This document shows, piece by piece, positions 11,061 through 21,438 of a stretch of DNA of 64,000 nucleotides; positions within the stretch are counted from its first letter, which is position 1, and each line of letters opens with the position of its first letter. Made by a program: the position numbers and the translations under genes. The stretch is from Ornithodoros turicata (taxonomy: Eukaryota > Arthropoda > Arachnida > Ixodida > Argasidae): the NCBI RefSeq assembly GCF_037126465.1, contig NC_088201.1, positions 228,228,016-228,292,015 on the forward strand. Direction: 5' to 3'. The notes below the pieces were generated by a model that made no database searches, had not been told where the DNA came from, and saw nothing but the letters and a program-made list of their open reading frames with translations.

Positions 11061-11277
11061 AAGCTGGAGTCGTAAACGTTTACAACATCAACACGGGTAC
11101 TGTATTGATGAGGCAGGACTTAGGACCTAGGCCGAAACCTAGGGCTCTCAACGAGCCAACTGGTGGTACATCCCAGAGAGTACTGCACTAATGCGCACGC
11201 TGGGTGTCCGGGAGTGTGCAACGCATCTTTTTGAATTTCCCACTCGCCTTTTTGAATTTCTCGCCACTCGTTAGCTC

Positions 11278-11757
11278 CAGGTCCCCCAAGGTCGCCATTT
11301 TCCCACGTATTTGTTCCTATCCCGATGCGTGCAATGCCGGAGGCCGCCCTTAGATACCCCATTGTTACCAGACGTTGGCTTGCGTGGATTGTAGCGCGCT
11401 AAAGATCCAGTTGAAGCACAATCCAAGCCAGGCCAAGTCACCAAAGGAGAAATGGACGACTGCAGCGCCTGCGGCGCCTGGTACGATAGGTACGCTATGC
11501 GATGCACGCAGCCGTGCACTAGATTCTTCCGGTCGCTCAACACGTTTAAAAACGGGACCAAAAAGTGAAACACGACAGAACAAGTTGTTACACGCGTTTT
11601 ATTTGGACATATAAAGACTAGATTCATTCGCAGAAACAACAAAAAACATTTTGCCGCTAAACTTAGCGCGCTGAAGTGATCCGGAACGGCAACAGTGGGG
11701 TATCTAGTGGCGGCCTTCTTCGTTGCACGCTTTTCCGAGGTGAGTTTGGGGGACCTG
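11278..11757. mobile_element. hAT-like 480-bp MITE (copy A)
   Basis: Ends CAGGTCCCCCAA / TTGGGGGACCTG form 12-bp perfect inverted repeats, flanked by 8-bp duplications GTTAGCTC (11270-11277 and 11758-11765). A second copy at 44534-45010 is over 90% identical by eye and has its own different 8-bp duplication, proving independent transposition. Overlapping open frames run through both strands. The plus frame (11375-11614) and its equivalent in the other copy share an in-frame 3-nt difference. No known domain is visible. Confidence 0.88.
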
Positions 11758-11840
11758 GTTAGCTCATAACGACCGTAACGACGATGAAGATGGGCACGTG
11801 ACACGTTGCGCGTGACGCCATCTTTGAGTGGAAAATATCG

Positions 11841-12136
11841 CTATGGACCCACCTGCGGGCAGAGTTTACCAGGTTCGAATCCGCGGGCCGGCTGTGCCGT
11901 CTGGGGTTTTTCCTGGGTTTCCCTCAGATGTGTAATAGGCGTATGCCGGCACGGTTCCCCTGAAGTCGGCCCATGGACGCAGCTATCCTCCCCCCGAGCG
12001 GATTCCGCTCGGTCTTCCACTTCACCCTTTCCTCTCCTCCTCTCCACCACCTTTCCCTTCCCGAGAAACATGCCGCCTAATCAGGCAGGCAGACCTCTCG
12101 GTTTCCTCCCAACGACACTCCTCCTCCTCCTGCGGG
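11841..12136 (+). mobile_element. tRNA-headed SINE (diverged Ruka-like), interrupted by hAT
   Basis: Box-B-like AGGTTCGAATCC (about 11869-11880) is followed by a body containing GGCACGGTTCCCCTGAAGTCGGCCCATGG. The 3' end is a TCCTCC-rich tract, and the next element inserted into its tail (CCTGCGGG duplication). Confidence 0.7.
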
Positions 12137-12430
12137 CAGAGGTGGGCACCCTCACGAGTGCGTGCGAGGGTGAGGCTTTCCTCACCCTCACCTCACGATA
12201 TTTGAGATGAGGTGAGGGCCAGTTTTTCTGGTGATGTTTGAGGTGAGGTGAGGAAACTTTTCAAAAACATTTTTGAGGTGAGGTGAAGTGAGGAAAATCT
12301 TTAAAAAAAACTTTGAGGTGAGGTGAGAGGAAAATTTAGAAAAAATTTTTGAGGTGAGGTGAGGTGAGGAAAATTTCGAAAAAAAAATTGAGGTGAGGGC
12401 GAGGCCCGTGAGGACAAACGCCCACCTCTG
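12137..12430. mobile_element. Small hAT MITE with GAGGTGAGG subterminal repeats
   Basis: The 294-bp element has ends CAGAGGTGGGC / GCCCACCTCTG, and CCTGCGGG is duplicated exactly on both sides (12129-12136, 12431-12438). The interior is a run of GAGGTGAGGTGAGG-type units. A partial copy sits at 43405-43460 in the opposite orientation, next to the same host flank. Confidence 0.88.
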
Positions 12431-12600
12431 CCTGCGGGAGACTGTCGTGTTCACTACGGGGATATAATCGGTTTCAAGGTTACGCGGACGTTCGAGGTCT
12501 CGTAACGAGTACAATCCCATTGCACTCGACTTTCAGTACATTGTGCTGCTTGGGATGCGCTTTCACTCTTTCCGCAATTCTTCTTCCAGTCTTCTCTTGG
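12431..12600 (+). repeat. Interspersed repeat shared with 43250-43405 (inverted)
   Basis: From AGACTGTCGTGTTCACTACGG to the GCGCTTTCACTCTTTCCGC segment this stretch is the reverse complement of 43250-43405. Both copies abut the same hAT end at the same junction. Confidence 0.7.
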
Positions 12601-12724
12601 TAGTTTCCCACGCAACGTCCCAGTCCGAAAAGCACGTCACCATTATTGGGGGGGGGGGAGGGAAGACACGACATTCGACATTCCGTCGCCAGTGGCGACG
12701 CGAACATGGAAATGGTCCATTTGT

Positions 12725-12880
12725 AGCAGGTCCTCAAACCTGAAGAAGTGCAGCCTACTGCACGAAAGTCTCGTTTTTCGCAGATTAAACTGTTTGATAC
12801 TCTCGACCGTTTTCTCTTTACTAGTGTATTTTGAAGTACGTGAAACTATGCGTGAAACAAGGTGATACTGATACCTGGAA
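12725..12880 (+). repeat. Hammerhead-like repeat fragment, copy 1
   Basis: CTGAAGA (12740-12746), a 6-bp GTGCAG/CTGCAC hairpin (12748-12763) and GAAA (12764-12767) follow each other in the order of a hammerhead ribozyme core. The bases after GAAA read GTC, leaving no helix III. The same block and a similar following sequence recur at 23547-23660. It is probably a decayed Penelope-like or similar short retroelement. Confidence 0.45.
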
Positions 12881-14370
12881 TCCACGATCTTGCGTTCCCA
12901 TAATGGATTGGCTTGGATCACGTATTTGGCTATAGAAGTGATTTAGCTTTTCAGCTCACATGCGCTAGGGTCTGCTACAATATGGCCGCGCTCTGGCGTG
13001 CCGTTGAGGAGGAAAGGCTCCTCCCGTTCACCCCCTTTGCTCTCCCTCATTCGCTCTCTCTCACCTTTTCTTCTAGCCTCTGTCCTCGTAATTTCTATGG
13101 TTTGAGAAGTTTCGAGGTTTATTCATATCCACATGGCCACAGTGCGATAACCATCTGTGATTGTTATCTCTGCAATCTGTGTTTGAGACGCGGGAGCCAA
13201 AAGCCTTCGCTGCTCTGAGGCTGTCGTGCCTGTCGACCAATCAGAGACGATCTTTTTTGAAAGTTTGAATCTGAAGCGTTTGTATCGCATAAGTTGATTT
13301 TTACGGCTTTATCTTTACACCGTGGATTTTTACGGCTTTATCTTTACACCGTGGATTTTTCCGTGATTTATTTTGGGGAGTTTATTCTCGAAGTTTATTT
13401 TGCGAAGTGTAAACCAGTGTGATCCTCCGAAATGAAGGCTACGAGACTGCGTTTCAGTACGAGGGACTACATCTTCTTCTTATAAGAAGTCGTATACCTT
13501 GTACCATTCGAAAACACGAACTTCTGGTTTCTGGATGCTGCCAACCAAGTCCGAGTGAGCAGCAGCGTCCGCCATAACGGCGAGTGATAGCGATCAACTG
13601 ACCGGCAGGGGGCGTCCGTTGTCCTTTCGTTTGTTGGTGGAACAACAAAGTAATTTTTGAACGCAAAGAAAACAAAAACAGAGCAAGAAAACGTAGTTAT
13701 ATTATGCAATTCGTTCAGACACAGATGCCTCGACAACTTGGGAACGGTAGTTCATGTTTTCGCCGTTGGATGGCAACACAGTTCTTACCGTACCGTTCTG
13801 TGCGTTACGTAACGGTCTACTAAAACTCTCTATTAACGCACCCTACGAAAGTTAGTTTATCGAGAAAGCCGGCATATCCCGTTTTAACGCAAGCCACGCG
13901 TGTCGCCATTTTCATGCTTCAAACTGCGGGTTGCAGACAATGAGGGAATAAATTAATCATTATCATGGAGTACTTACGTCCTTCCCATTTAGGTCGGCAA
14001 CCATTCCAAGCGCCCTGAGAATTCTTAACCTTTTTTTTTTTTCTAGGGCTGCAGCATCCCTCGTACCAATAGAAGAGATTATGAATCGTACGCACGCAGC
14101 AGAGAACACCTTCCTAAAAATAGTGCTCGTAAAATGTACCGGCACACGCGGCACCAAGAAAACATCTCCAAGAGACAAGTTTCCAGACAACAACAAGAAA
14201 TGTGCAAACAACAAGAAATGTGGAAATAACATGAATCACCCCCAAGTCATTTTTTTTTTTTCGCGCAAATGTCATACGGAGTTGGGACATATATAGAGTC
14301 CGTACAGCATCTTGTTTCTGCAACTGATTGACTACTTTGTTTTTTAGCAATACTGCCGGCCCATCCGGGC
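12881..14370. other. No gene recognised
   Basis: A direct duplication of about 28-30 bp (GATTTTTACGGCTTTATC...) is seen near 13297-13355. Open frames on both strands are short and mutually overlapping. A (CAA)n run begins near 14380. Confidence 0.4.
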
Positions 14371-14379
14371 AGGAGTACA

Positions 14380-14670
14380 ACAACAACAACAACATGGATG
14401 ATGATGGTGATGTGGGTTGTTTCCCTGCGTTGAGTGCAGGACCCTACCTACCCCAATCTCCAAAACGCTTCCGGTCAAGAGATCCAACGAGTCAAGAGAT
14501 CCATCGAGTGAGGAGATCCAACCGGTCACGTGACAGGCGAGTCAAAAGATCCAAAGCGTCAAGAGTTCCAACCCGGTCAAGAGATCCAACGGGTCAAGAG
14601 GTCCAGCGAGTCAGGAGATCCAACCGTTCACGTGACGGACGAGTCAAGAGATCCAACCAGTCAAAGCGTC
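14380..14670 (+). repeat. Minisatellite of about 17-bp units (GTCAAGAGATCCAACGG)
   Basis: After a short (CAA)n and (GAT)n tract, at least eight imperfect units of GTCAAGAGATCCAACGG run from about 14475 to 14665. The open frames across it (rich in Arg, Ser, Asp) are repeat artefacts. Units in inverted and direct orientation return at 15846-15950. Confidence 0.8.
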
Positions 14671-15845
14671 ATACTGGTCAGGATTCCCGACAGAAAAGAA
14701 AGTCTACCCCCTGCCATGTTCATTGCAGAATGATTGCGCTGTACGTAGTATTAAGTTAGGAAGTAATATGGCCAGTAACAGTGAAGACCTTTCGGTGTTT
14801 TCTCTCTTCTTACCACACACGCACAAAAGTACACACACAAACCCACACACTCACACACACAAAAAAGCGAGAAAATACTGTGGTTGCGCTGTATGTTACG
14901 GCGGCGAGTGGAGTCCCCCTTTTTGCTTTTGCACGTTTATGTCCATTGCCCCTAGCGCCTTAACACACCGTGCCAGAACGGATGCTTGTTACCAAGAGTA
15001 TTTAGCTCAACTTACAAAGAATCGTAGGTCGCAGAGCTTAAACCTTCTCCTTGTCGCATTCTTTTCATTGGCCCCCACCCTTGTCACGTTATTCTATTAT
15101 TTTACTGACCGTGCGGGAAAATACTGTCCGACTGTGTTTTCCAGTCAACATTGACCTGTCACGTTCATTGACCTCAACCCCAAAATGCAGGTTATACTGC
15201 TGGACTCAGAGCTTTCTTTGTACTTTTGTGTCCATTGGTGCAGCCGTCCCAACGTTATGCCAGAACTGAAGTTTGTTACCAATAATAACGGGCCCAGCCG
15301 TAAAGTGCTTTGTCTTTGTCCGAAACACACACACACACAAAAGATGTTCAGGCATATGAAGCTATCTTTCGTACCCTGAGAGAGTTCATGATCAGACGGT
15401 TCCGCCATGTAGAACGTGTGTCCACAACAGCGACTTGGCTCTTCGACTACGAGCCTGCTGTGATACGAGAAGTCTTTGAATAATCAAAGTGTTTGAAACA
15501 GCAGCCGGCCCACCCAGTGTGAGTGTACGTAGCCCACGCTAACTATAGAAATAATATCTAACACGAAGCGCTGAAAAAAAAAGCACTTCTATAAATCCTG
15601 TGTTACAAACAGGTCGATCTTACAATGCAACCACCTGTTTTTTACACAAATGACATAAGAGAACTGTCGGCTTTTCTTTGACTGCGCTATGTGTTACAAA
15701 GTAAGTAACTAAGTCAGTAAAAATGAGATGTTGATCTGCCACCTGCATTTGTATTCTATTTATACCGTACGTAAAACGAGTTCCTCGTATTTCGATACGG
15801 GTAATTTCTGCTTAGCGATGTTGGAGTTAACGACATAACACAAAG
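14671..15845. other. Spacer between the two halves of the 17-bp repeat
   Basis: It contains an (AC)n-like microsatellite at 14815-14862 and a second short AC run near 15328. The segments ATTGACC.../ACCGTGCCAGAACGGATG... and GGTGCAGCCG...CCAGAACTG look like two diverged copies of one repeat. No coding evidence. Confidence 0.4.
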
Positions 15846-15950
15846 GGGTCAAAAGATCCAAGGCTGGCGAACCCTCAGACGAGTCAAGAGATCCATCGGT
15901 GGATCACTTGACTCGATGGATCTCTTGACCCGTTGGATCTCTTGACGTGG
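15846..15950. repeat. Inverted cluster of the 17-bp AGATCCA repeat
   Basis: GTCAAAAGATCCAAGG and GAGTCAAGAGATCCATCGG are followed by the reverse complements GATGGATCTCTTGAC and GTTGGATCTCTTGAC. It pairs with the array 1.2 kb upstream and may mark the other end of one element. Confidence 0.7.
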
Positions 15951-15952
15951 AA

Positions 15953-16330
15953 TCAAACTTTGCAGATGTTGAATGGCCTCTGATCCAGCATTTCAAGTTG
16001 ACAATTAAAGGCCCGTCGCTCGCGTACGCACTGGCTGCAGTCTTCGAGAATTTGTCGGATTGTTGCCGGGAAACCACAAGTTGTACACAGCGCAGTATTG
16101 CTGTGGCCCAGCCTATACCGGAGTGCAGGGGTGAATGCGACGCTAAGTCGTAAACGACGCACGAGAGACGTAAAGAGGCGAGGGAAACCGCCTGGCATTT
16201 CAAATAAAAGCGTTGGGTCAACAGCATACAGAAGCGACCACCGGGTGATGTCATGATACCATTCCTGATGGGCCCAAGGCGACGTCAACGCGGACAAGAG
16301 GGAGCGCCTATCCCCAGGAGTACGCGGTGA
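15953..16330 (-). mobile_element. LINE C-terminal fragment (RNase H-type LINE)
   Basis: Minus-strand reading (15953-16417) gives YAVDPTLLFEMPGGFPRL...VRRLRLSVAFTPALRYRLG...CTTCGFPATIRQILEDC, a diverged cousin of the fragments at 29.6, 33.9 and 36.1 kb (VDPTLAFRMPR...IRRMRLDVTFTAQWRYRLR...CCHCGALEDLEHILLHC). This is the cysteine-rich tail of an I-type or related LINE ORF2. Confidence 0.7.
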
Positions 16331-16436
16331 ACTATATAGTACATAAATGTAACAATTAGAACAAGGCAAAATTAAGTAGAAATATGCACAGAGCACAAGG
16401 TGAACAAGAGCACACAAAACATAACACTGAATTTAC

Positions 16437-17204
16437 CTACTCTCTCTGAAGACAGCCTGTAAATTCTTCAACAAATCTATTTACAGAGGCCGTGCTTACT
16501 TTGTTTTGTAGAAGTCTATTGCACTCGTCAATACACCTCGGAAAGAACGAATACAAAGATCCGCTCGTGCAGGCAAAGGCCAAATACGTTTGGTACGTAT
16601 GTCTAGTTCGACTTGGAGTTGGAGAAGAGCGTACAGCATACTGTTCAAAATACTTAGGCGGTTGCCGAACCATATGAAGAAAAGTATTTTAAGCGATTTA
16701 TAGCAATCTGTTTTTCAGCAGGTAATATATTTGCACGTTTTCTCAGGGCATAAACAGACTGAGTGGGCGTATAGGTATTGTAGATAAACCTAAGAGCCCT
16801 ATTTTGAATGCGTTCTGTGTGGTTAACATTCTCTTTTGTGACGGGTGCCCATACCGAGGACTCGTAGTCAAAGATAGGGCGACTCAAAGCCAGCAAATTG
16901 ACATTTGATGGCGCCCGTCATCGAGGTCTCAGTTTCCATAGTTTAGCTGAAGCCCTTGCACATAGTGTCTGTATATGGTTGTTCCAATATAATTTCGAAG
17001 CTATACACCAAGGTATTTATAATCACTCAAGCACACCAACGGGAAGCCCCTTATAGATTGTATAGGGATAATAAGGTTGTTTCGTTCTCGTGATAATGAT
17101 GCAGGCAGTTTTAGATTTACTAATATCCGTATGCCAGTCTTCGCACCACTCAAGTTTTCTGTTACCCTAATGAAAAACGTTATGGCCAACGCATAGCCTG
17201 TCAA
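16437..17204 (-). mobile_element. CR1/L2-like LINE fragment, ORF2 C-terminus
   Basis: Minus-strand segments LSDYKYLGV (near 17001), LALSRPIFDYESSVWAPVTK...TERIQNRALRFIYN (16654-16896) and RCIDECNRLLQNKV...FVEEFTGC (16437-16673) are the end of a CR1/L2-type RT. It is broken by frame changes. The matching upstream RT block DVILLDLATAFDHVTHHRLLRKL is at 18119-18250, so the intervening 17.2-18.1 kb is probably inserted or rearranged. Confidence 0.75.
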
Positions 17205-17504
17205 TAGACAAAATGTCTATTGAATGTATAGCATGTGTGTTTCAAGTCTATAGACACTTTTTGGACTATCGTGTATCCTTCGTTTAGCCTGTCAATGGGA
17301 GATTGGCACCGACAGTCTATGAACTTGTTATAGAAAGGAGATGGATATATGTCATTGCCTATCTATTGACTTTCTAGAGACTGACAATAGAGTGGCCACT
17401 GGTTCACCACTGCCTTTCTATCGTGATGATATGCACCCAATTCGGATTCATGAACTGTAGTACGTTGGATCTGAACATGGTATTCTGTTGCGTTCCTGTT
17501 CTGT

Positions 17505-18030
17505 GAGAGTGTATTGATGTTTTTTAAAATGCGTTGACAAGAATACGTGGCCATCATTGGCACACGTCTAGGATCATCGGGGATAGTCAACAGTGCCATT
17601 TGCATTAACTTAATTCACGTGGTTTCAGGACGTCCACTTCTGAGCACGTAGCACTGGCATTTCCTTCCTAGGAGAAAACAGATATACCATATGTTGCTTG
17701 ACTGCCGAGCTTCCGTATGTTCGGGTGTCCTGCTTGCCTGTGAGTCAGAATAAAGGGAGAGGAGGCCCGGACACACGAATTTGCGGAAGCTCGCTAGTCA
17801 AGCAACATATAATACCCGTTTTCTCTTAGGAAGCAGATGGCACAGCTGCAGATGTCTTTTCTAACTGGGTGTGCAGAGGTTGCCGTACTGAAAGCACAGG
17901 TTAAGCTATCACAGATGGCACTGAGTATTATCCTCGATGATTGTATACGTGTGCCAATGATAGCCATGTAGTGCATCCCAACACATGTTAAAAAAACATC
18001 AATACACTTTGACATTCCCGGCATATACAT
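17505..18030. repeat. Long imperfect inverted repeat (fold-back element)
   Basis: Left arm features (GTGTATTGATGTTTTTT, CATCATTGGCACACGT, GATCATCGGGGATA, CTAGGAGAAAAC, GTTGCTTGACT) recur reverse-complemented in the same order from 17751 to 18016, centred near 17750-17760. Arms are roughly 80-85% similar by eye. No transposase is present. Confidence 0.65.
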
Positions 18031-18118
18031 CCCGACATTACACTTACTTTAATGGAGCTTGCGTTGTCACCTTGAAGGAATTATTTTCTACCGGTAAGAT
18101 AAGCCTCTGTGCACTGCA

Positions 18119-18263
18119 CTATAAGGTCCTGTCTGGTATAATGTAATGCAACTTACGCAGCAGTCTGTGATGTGTCACGTGATCGAAAGCTGTGGCAAGG
18201 TCTAACAATATAACATCGATTTGCCGAGATATGTCAAGAATATGCGGAAACCCATGTGTAGGT
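18119..18263 (-). mobile_element. LINE RT fragment (motif A region)
   Basis: The minus strand encodes ISRQIDVILLDLATAFDHVT HHRLLRKL, the RT motif-A block with the first catalytic Asp followed by the usual AFD. It is the upstream partner of 16437-17204. Confidence 0.65.
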
Positions 18264-18785
18264 TTAAAGGTACTGTAACGCAGTAGACAAGCAGGATATG
18301 CTGGCGACGTGGCTTGAGACCTTGTTACTTGTAAATCCCATATGCGGAACCATACGAACGACAACGCTCTCTAAATATTTTTAATTTATCACGAAAAATC
18401 CGGCGTAGTGCAGCGGCGCGACGCCTGGTGTCGAACAACCCCCTGTGCAGCGGGCAACACTGTCGAATATGTATTATGTGTGCAGCACTATTTTGTCGCG
18501 TTTTGTTCTTTTGGTGGCTATATTATTTCGTATCATATTTCCATAGGAGTGCAGAGACCCCTCTTTAGTGTGTTTTTTTGCGAAAATCAAAAAGAAACGC
18601 AGCGCTGTTCTGCTCTCGGGCCCAGTGTTATACGCATGCAACGTGATTGCCGCCGTACGCGGCTGAGAGTACGGATTCCTTCCGAACACTAATACAGTGT
18701 TGCCCGTAATCTTTAATTTAAATTTTCTAATTAACTGCACCACAGATTGGAATGAAATTTGCGCCGTTTTTGTACTGATGGCTTG
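18264..18785 (+). repeat. Interspersed repeat also present at 54724-55462
   Basis: It begins TTAAAGGTACTGTAACGCAG and contains GACGCCTGGTGTCGAACAACC and GTAATCTTTAATT...TTCTAATTAACTGCACC. All of these occur in the same order at 54.7-55.46 kb. The class is not recognised. Confidence 0.7.
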
Positions 18786-19116
18786 GACTATCGAATAGTC
18801 ACGCTAAATGAAATTCGGCCTCTGCTGCTTTTCAGTACCTTTAGTATTGATTTGGTTTTAACAATTTATTTGCCTCAGTGTATTTGTTTGACTCACTGTA
18901 ACGTGCTCCAGCAATATGCAAGATGCACTAGTAAGAGATGCTGGTGCGTAATGAGAAATTTCAGTTTTGGCTCCGCCTTTGATTGAGCGGGACTGTCTGG
19001 GAACATTTCCAGTTGTCCCCCCCCCTCCATCACTACGGCACTGGTCGTGCGTCTCGCGAACAGTATAAACACTACGCATTCCGCTGTGTGTAATTGCATT
19101 GTGCGATTCTGAAATA

Positions 19117-19721
19117 CAGGGTGTTACCATATAAAAGCCTACCCGCGTCGGCATGCCATGCTCGCCAATTACTCAACGCAGGTGACACGATGTGTTGCCT
19201 ACGTATAAAACTCATAAGGACATTCCATCATGTTAAATATCGAAGTGATTGAACACCGTAACGCAAAGTTACAGCGCAAAACCTGAGGTTTCCGTAGTCA
19301 AAACAGCCAAGATGGCGCCTTTCAGTAAGCAGACGACATCCCTTTTGGGCGTCGTCTACTGAGTACGTCGGCATTTTCGTTCCTCACGTTGCTTACTTCT
19401 GAGCAAAATACGACAATTACACGAAAGCGAAATAAAAACTGCAGGTCCATGCGACTGGCAGGATATGCGACACGTCGCTGTCATGGGGAGCAGCATGTCA
19501 ACTGCTCTTCTCAACGGCGCCATCTTGATTGTATTGACTACAGGAATGGCACGCTTTGAGATATAACTTCCTGCTGCGGCGCTCAATCACTTCGAAATTT
19601 ACCAAGATTAAATGTCCTTATGAGCTTTATATGAAGACCGCACAACGTAGTGCCACCGTCATTGAGTAATTGGCGAGTACGGCATGGCGGCACGGGTAGA
19701 CTTTTATAGGGTAACTCCATG
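19117..19721. mobile_element. 605-bp fold-back element with TA flanks
   Basis: Ends CAGGGTGTTACCATATAAAAG and (reverse) CATGGAGTTACCCTATAAAAG are flanked by TA at 19115-19116 and 19722-19723. The arms match through TCGCCAATTACTCAA, AACTCATAAGGACATT, CGAAGTGATTGA and CAAGATGGCGCC to a centre near 19420. The TA target suggests a Tc1/mariner-related MITE. Class inferred from ends only. Confidence 0.72.
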
Positions 19722-19723
19722 TA

Positions 19724-20697
19724 GTTTGCCGAACCCCAAGTGGCCAAAGGAAACCCAAAAAAGCACGCGGGTCACGCGCAGTCACAGCGCGCATCATGCC
19801 TTTGAATGCTAGCATTCCATGCGTGCAAAGCTGCGACCCCTCTGGGAGCATGCACGAAGCACCACCCAGCGCGGTTCAGAAATTGCTCTCCCAATGTAAT
19901 TAGCCATTGGTTGCAGCGCATCAGCAAACGCAACACGCTCGGTATCCTAATTGTATTCATGCGATAGGTATTTGGAGTAATGCGAGGCGACGCATCAGAT
20001 AAATATAGATAAAGATAGAACGGAGATAATCCCCAATTTAGAAGTCGTAGAATTACAGGGCGGCAGACTCCAAAGCCTACTTCTACTGAGGAGCTTATGG
20101 CATCAAGGAACGGCGGGGTGGCGTGCCCAACTCCCTCGATTGTTTGTCTGAATCAGCGTCCTCAATGGCCCCGCTGCGCAATGGGGGACCGTGATGGAGT
20201 GGCGCAGAGGACTGCGCCGGCACTCTTCTGGTTCGTGTTAACCTCATATTAAAATTAATGTTCGTACTCCCCTTTTCAAATCACTTACTCTTGAAGATCC
20301 GCCGCCAGAACGTCTCGCAGCACCTTCGCGTTTAGCTCAAACGCTGTAGCGGCAAACACACGTTCCTCCACTCCATCGACCCGAGGATGGAACTCACCCT
20401 TTCCCAGCGGCTGTCGCGACAGGAGGAGTCGATCCTCCATCGCCTGCGCCTCCATGTTGCCCTGACCCCGCTGCTCCTCTCTAAGATGGATAGACGGACG
20501 TTCGCGATGTGTCCCTGTAGTGCTGAAATCGCCGACACAGGCCTTCTTTCGTAGTATACTGCAAGCGGTACGCCGGCCACCGAGCCGTTCTCGCCTCAAG
20601 TCTCACTTCCCTAGGCCACAGGGAACTTTCCCTGGCGACGCTGCTGGAACCTGTCCGGCACTCCAGCCAGTGGGAAGTGACCCGAGCCCTCCTGCGG
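19724..20697. other. Unassigned; possible LINE-derived open frames
   Basis: Minus-strand frames at 20285-20702 are long for noise (up to 104 codons, overlapping in three frames) and GC-richer than the surroundings. They may be a decayed ORF of a Tx1-like element, but no diagnostic motif is visible. Confidence 0.3.
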
Positions 20698-20699
20698 TA

Positions 20700-20948
20700 C
20701 ACTCTTAAAAATGAACTTCACCGCATAGCACGCTCCTAGCCAACCATTATCTCGAATGATATCGTTATCTGACCTGATTTGTTGAAAACGGGGGGCGTAC
20801 GCCATTTCTGTGACACTTATGCTGTTCATAATCGTCACAGAAAAGGCGTACGCCCCCTGTTTTCAACAAATCACGGCAGATAACGATATCATTCGAGATA
20901 ATGGTTGGCTAGGAGCGTGCTATGCGGTGAAGTTCATTTTTAAGAGTG
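20700..20948. mobile_element. Fold-back MITE, copy 1
   Basis: 249 bp, beginning CACTCTTAAAAATGAACTTC and ending in its reverse complement, palindromic almost throughout, with only a short A/T-rich centre. Flanked by TA on both sides (20698-20699, 20949-20950). It lies just downstream of the lipocalin poly(A) signal. Confidence 0.9.
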
Positions 20949-21064
20949 TACCTGAAGGGCACTGGGCTGCTCAACAACCTTTGAGCCACCCCATCGTACC
21001 CCGCCACTTCCTCTTTTCCTTTTTTTTCTCTTCTGGGAATAGCAAGTCGGCCTTGGCCTAGCCT

Positions 21065-21170
21065 GACCTTTTCCCTTTTTCTTCTTTAATAGACATATCC
21101 CTTTTTTAAGGGATCAGTTTCAAATCAGTTAGTCAGTTAGCCTCACCAACAGTTTGACGAGACTCTCCAC
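21065..21170 (+). repeat. Short interspersed repeat (AAGGGATCAGTTTC)
   Basis: TTCTTTAATAGACATA...TTAAGGGATCAGTTTC...CAGTTAGCCTCACCAA also occurs at 32180-32255. It may be a retroelement tail. Class unknown. Confidence 0.55.
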
Positions 21171-21253
21171 TGAATTGCCTTGTAATACAGCATTTGACCC
21201 GTGATTCATATGTGATCATATGAACAATGAACTTGTTTTTAGGACGCGTTGTT

Positions 21254-21259
21254 TTTATT
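21254..21259 (-). terminator. Poly(A) signal of the lipocalin gene
   Basis: AATAAA on the minus strand lies 51 bases beyond the TGA stop of exon 5. This suggests a short 3' UTR ending near 21230-21240. Confidence 0.7.
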
Positions 21260-21310
21260 CAGTCTGTCTGTACATCAAGTACGAAGGTGAAGCTCGGGCT
21301 CCGTCGTTCT

Positions 21311-21438
21311 TCATGTCTGTGTGCAGTTTGTTTGCAACTCCTGGACGGTTCCATTGCCCTTTTGTCCATCGAATTGCGTCTGACAGCATGAATCAGTGGA
21401 GTCTGTTGAATTGCTATGCTGCCAAAGGTCAACAGTGC
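21311..21438 (-). CDS. Lipocalin exon 5 (C-terminus and stop)
   Basis: The acceptor is a strong pyrimidine tract ending TTCACGCAG (to 21439). The first two bases GC complete a Gly codon split with exon 4. It encodes TVDLWQHSNS, a CC pair, and a final NCTQT before TGA at 21313-21311. Confidence 0.87.

Noticed and set aside
14328..14759. 143-codon Arg/Ser-rich protein resembling an SR or RNA-binding protein
   Set aside because: It is the 17-bp minisatellite read in one frame.
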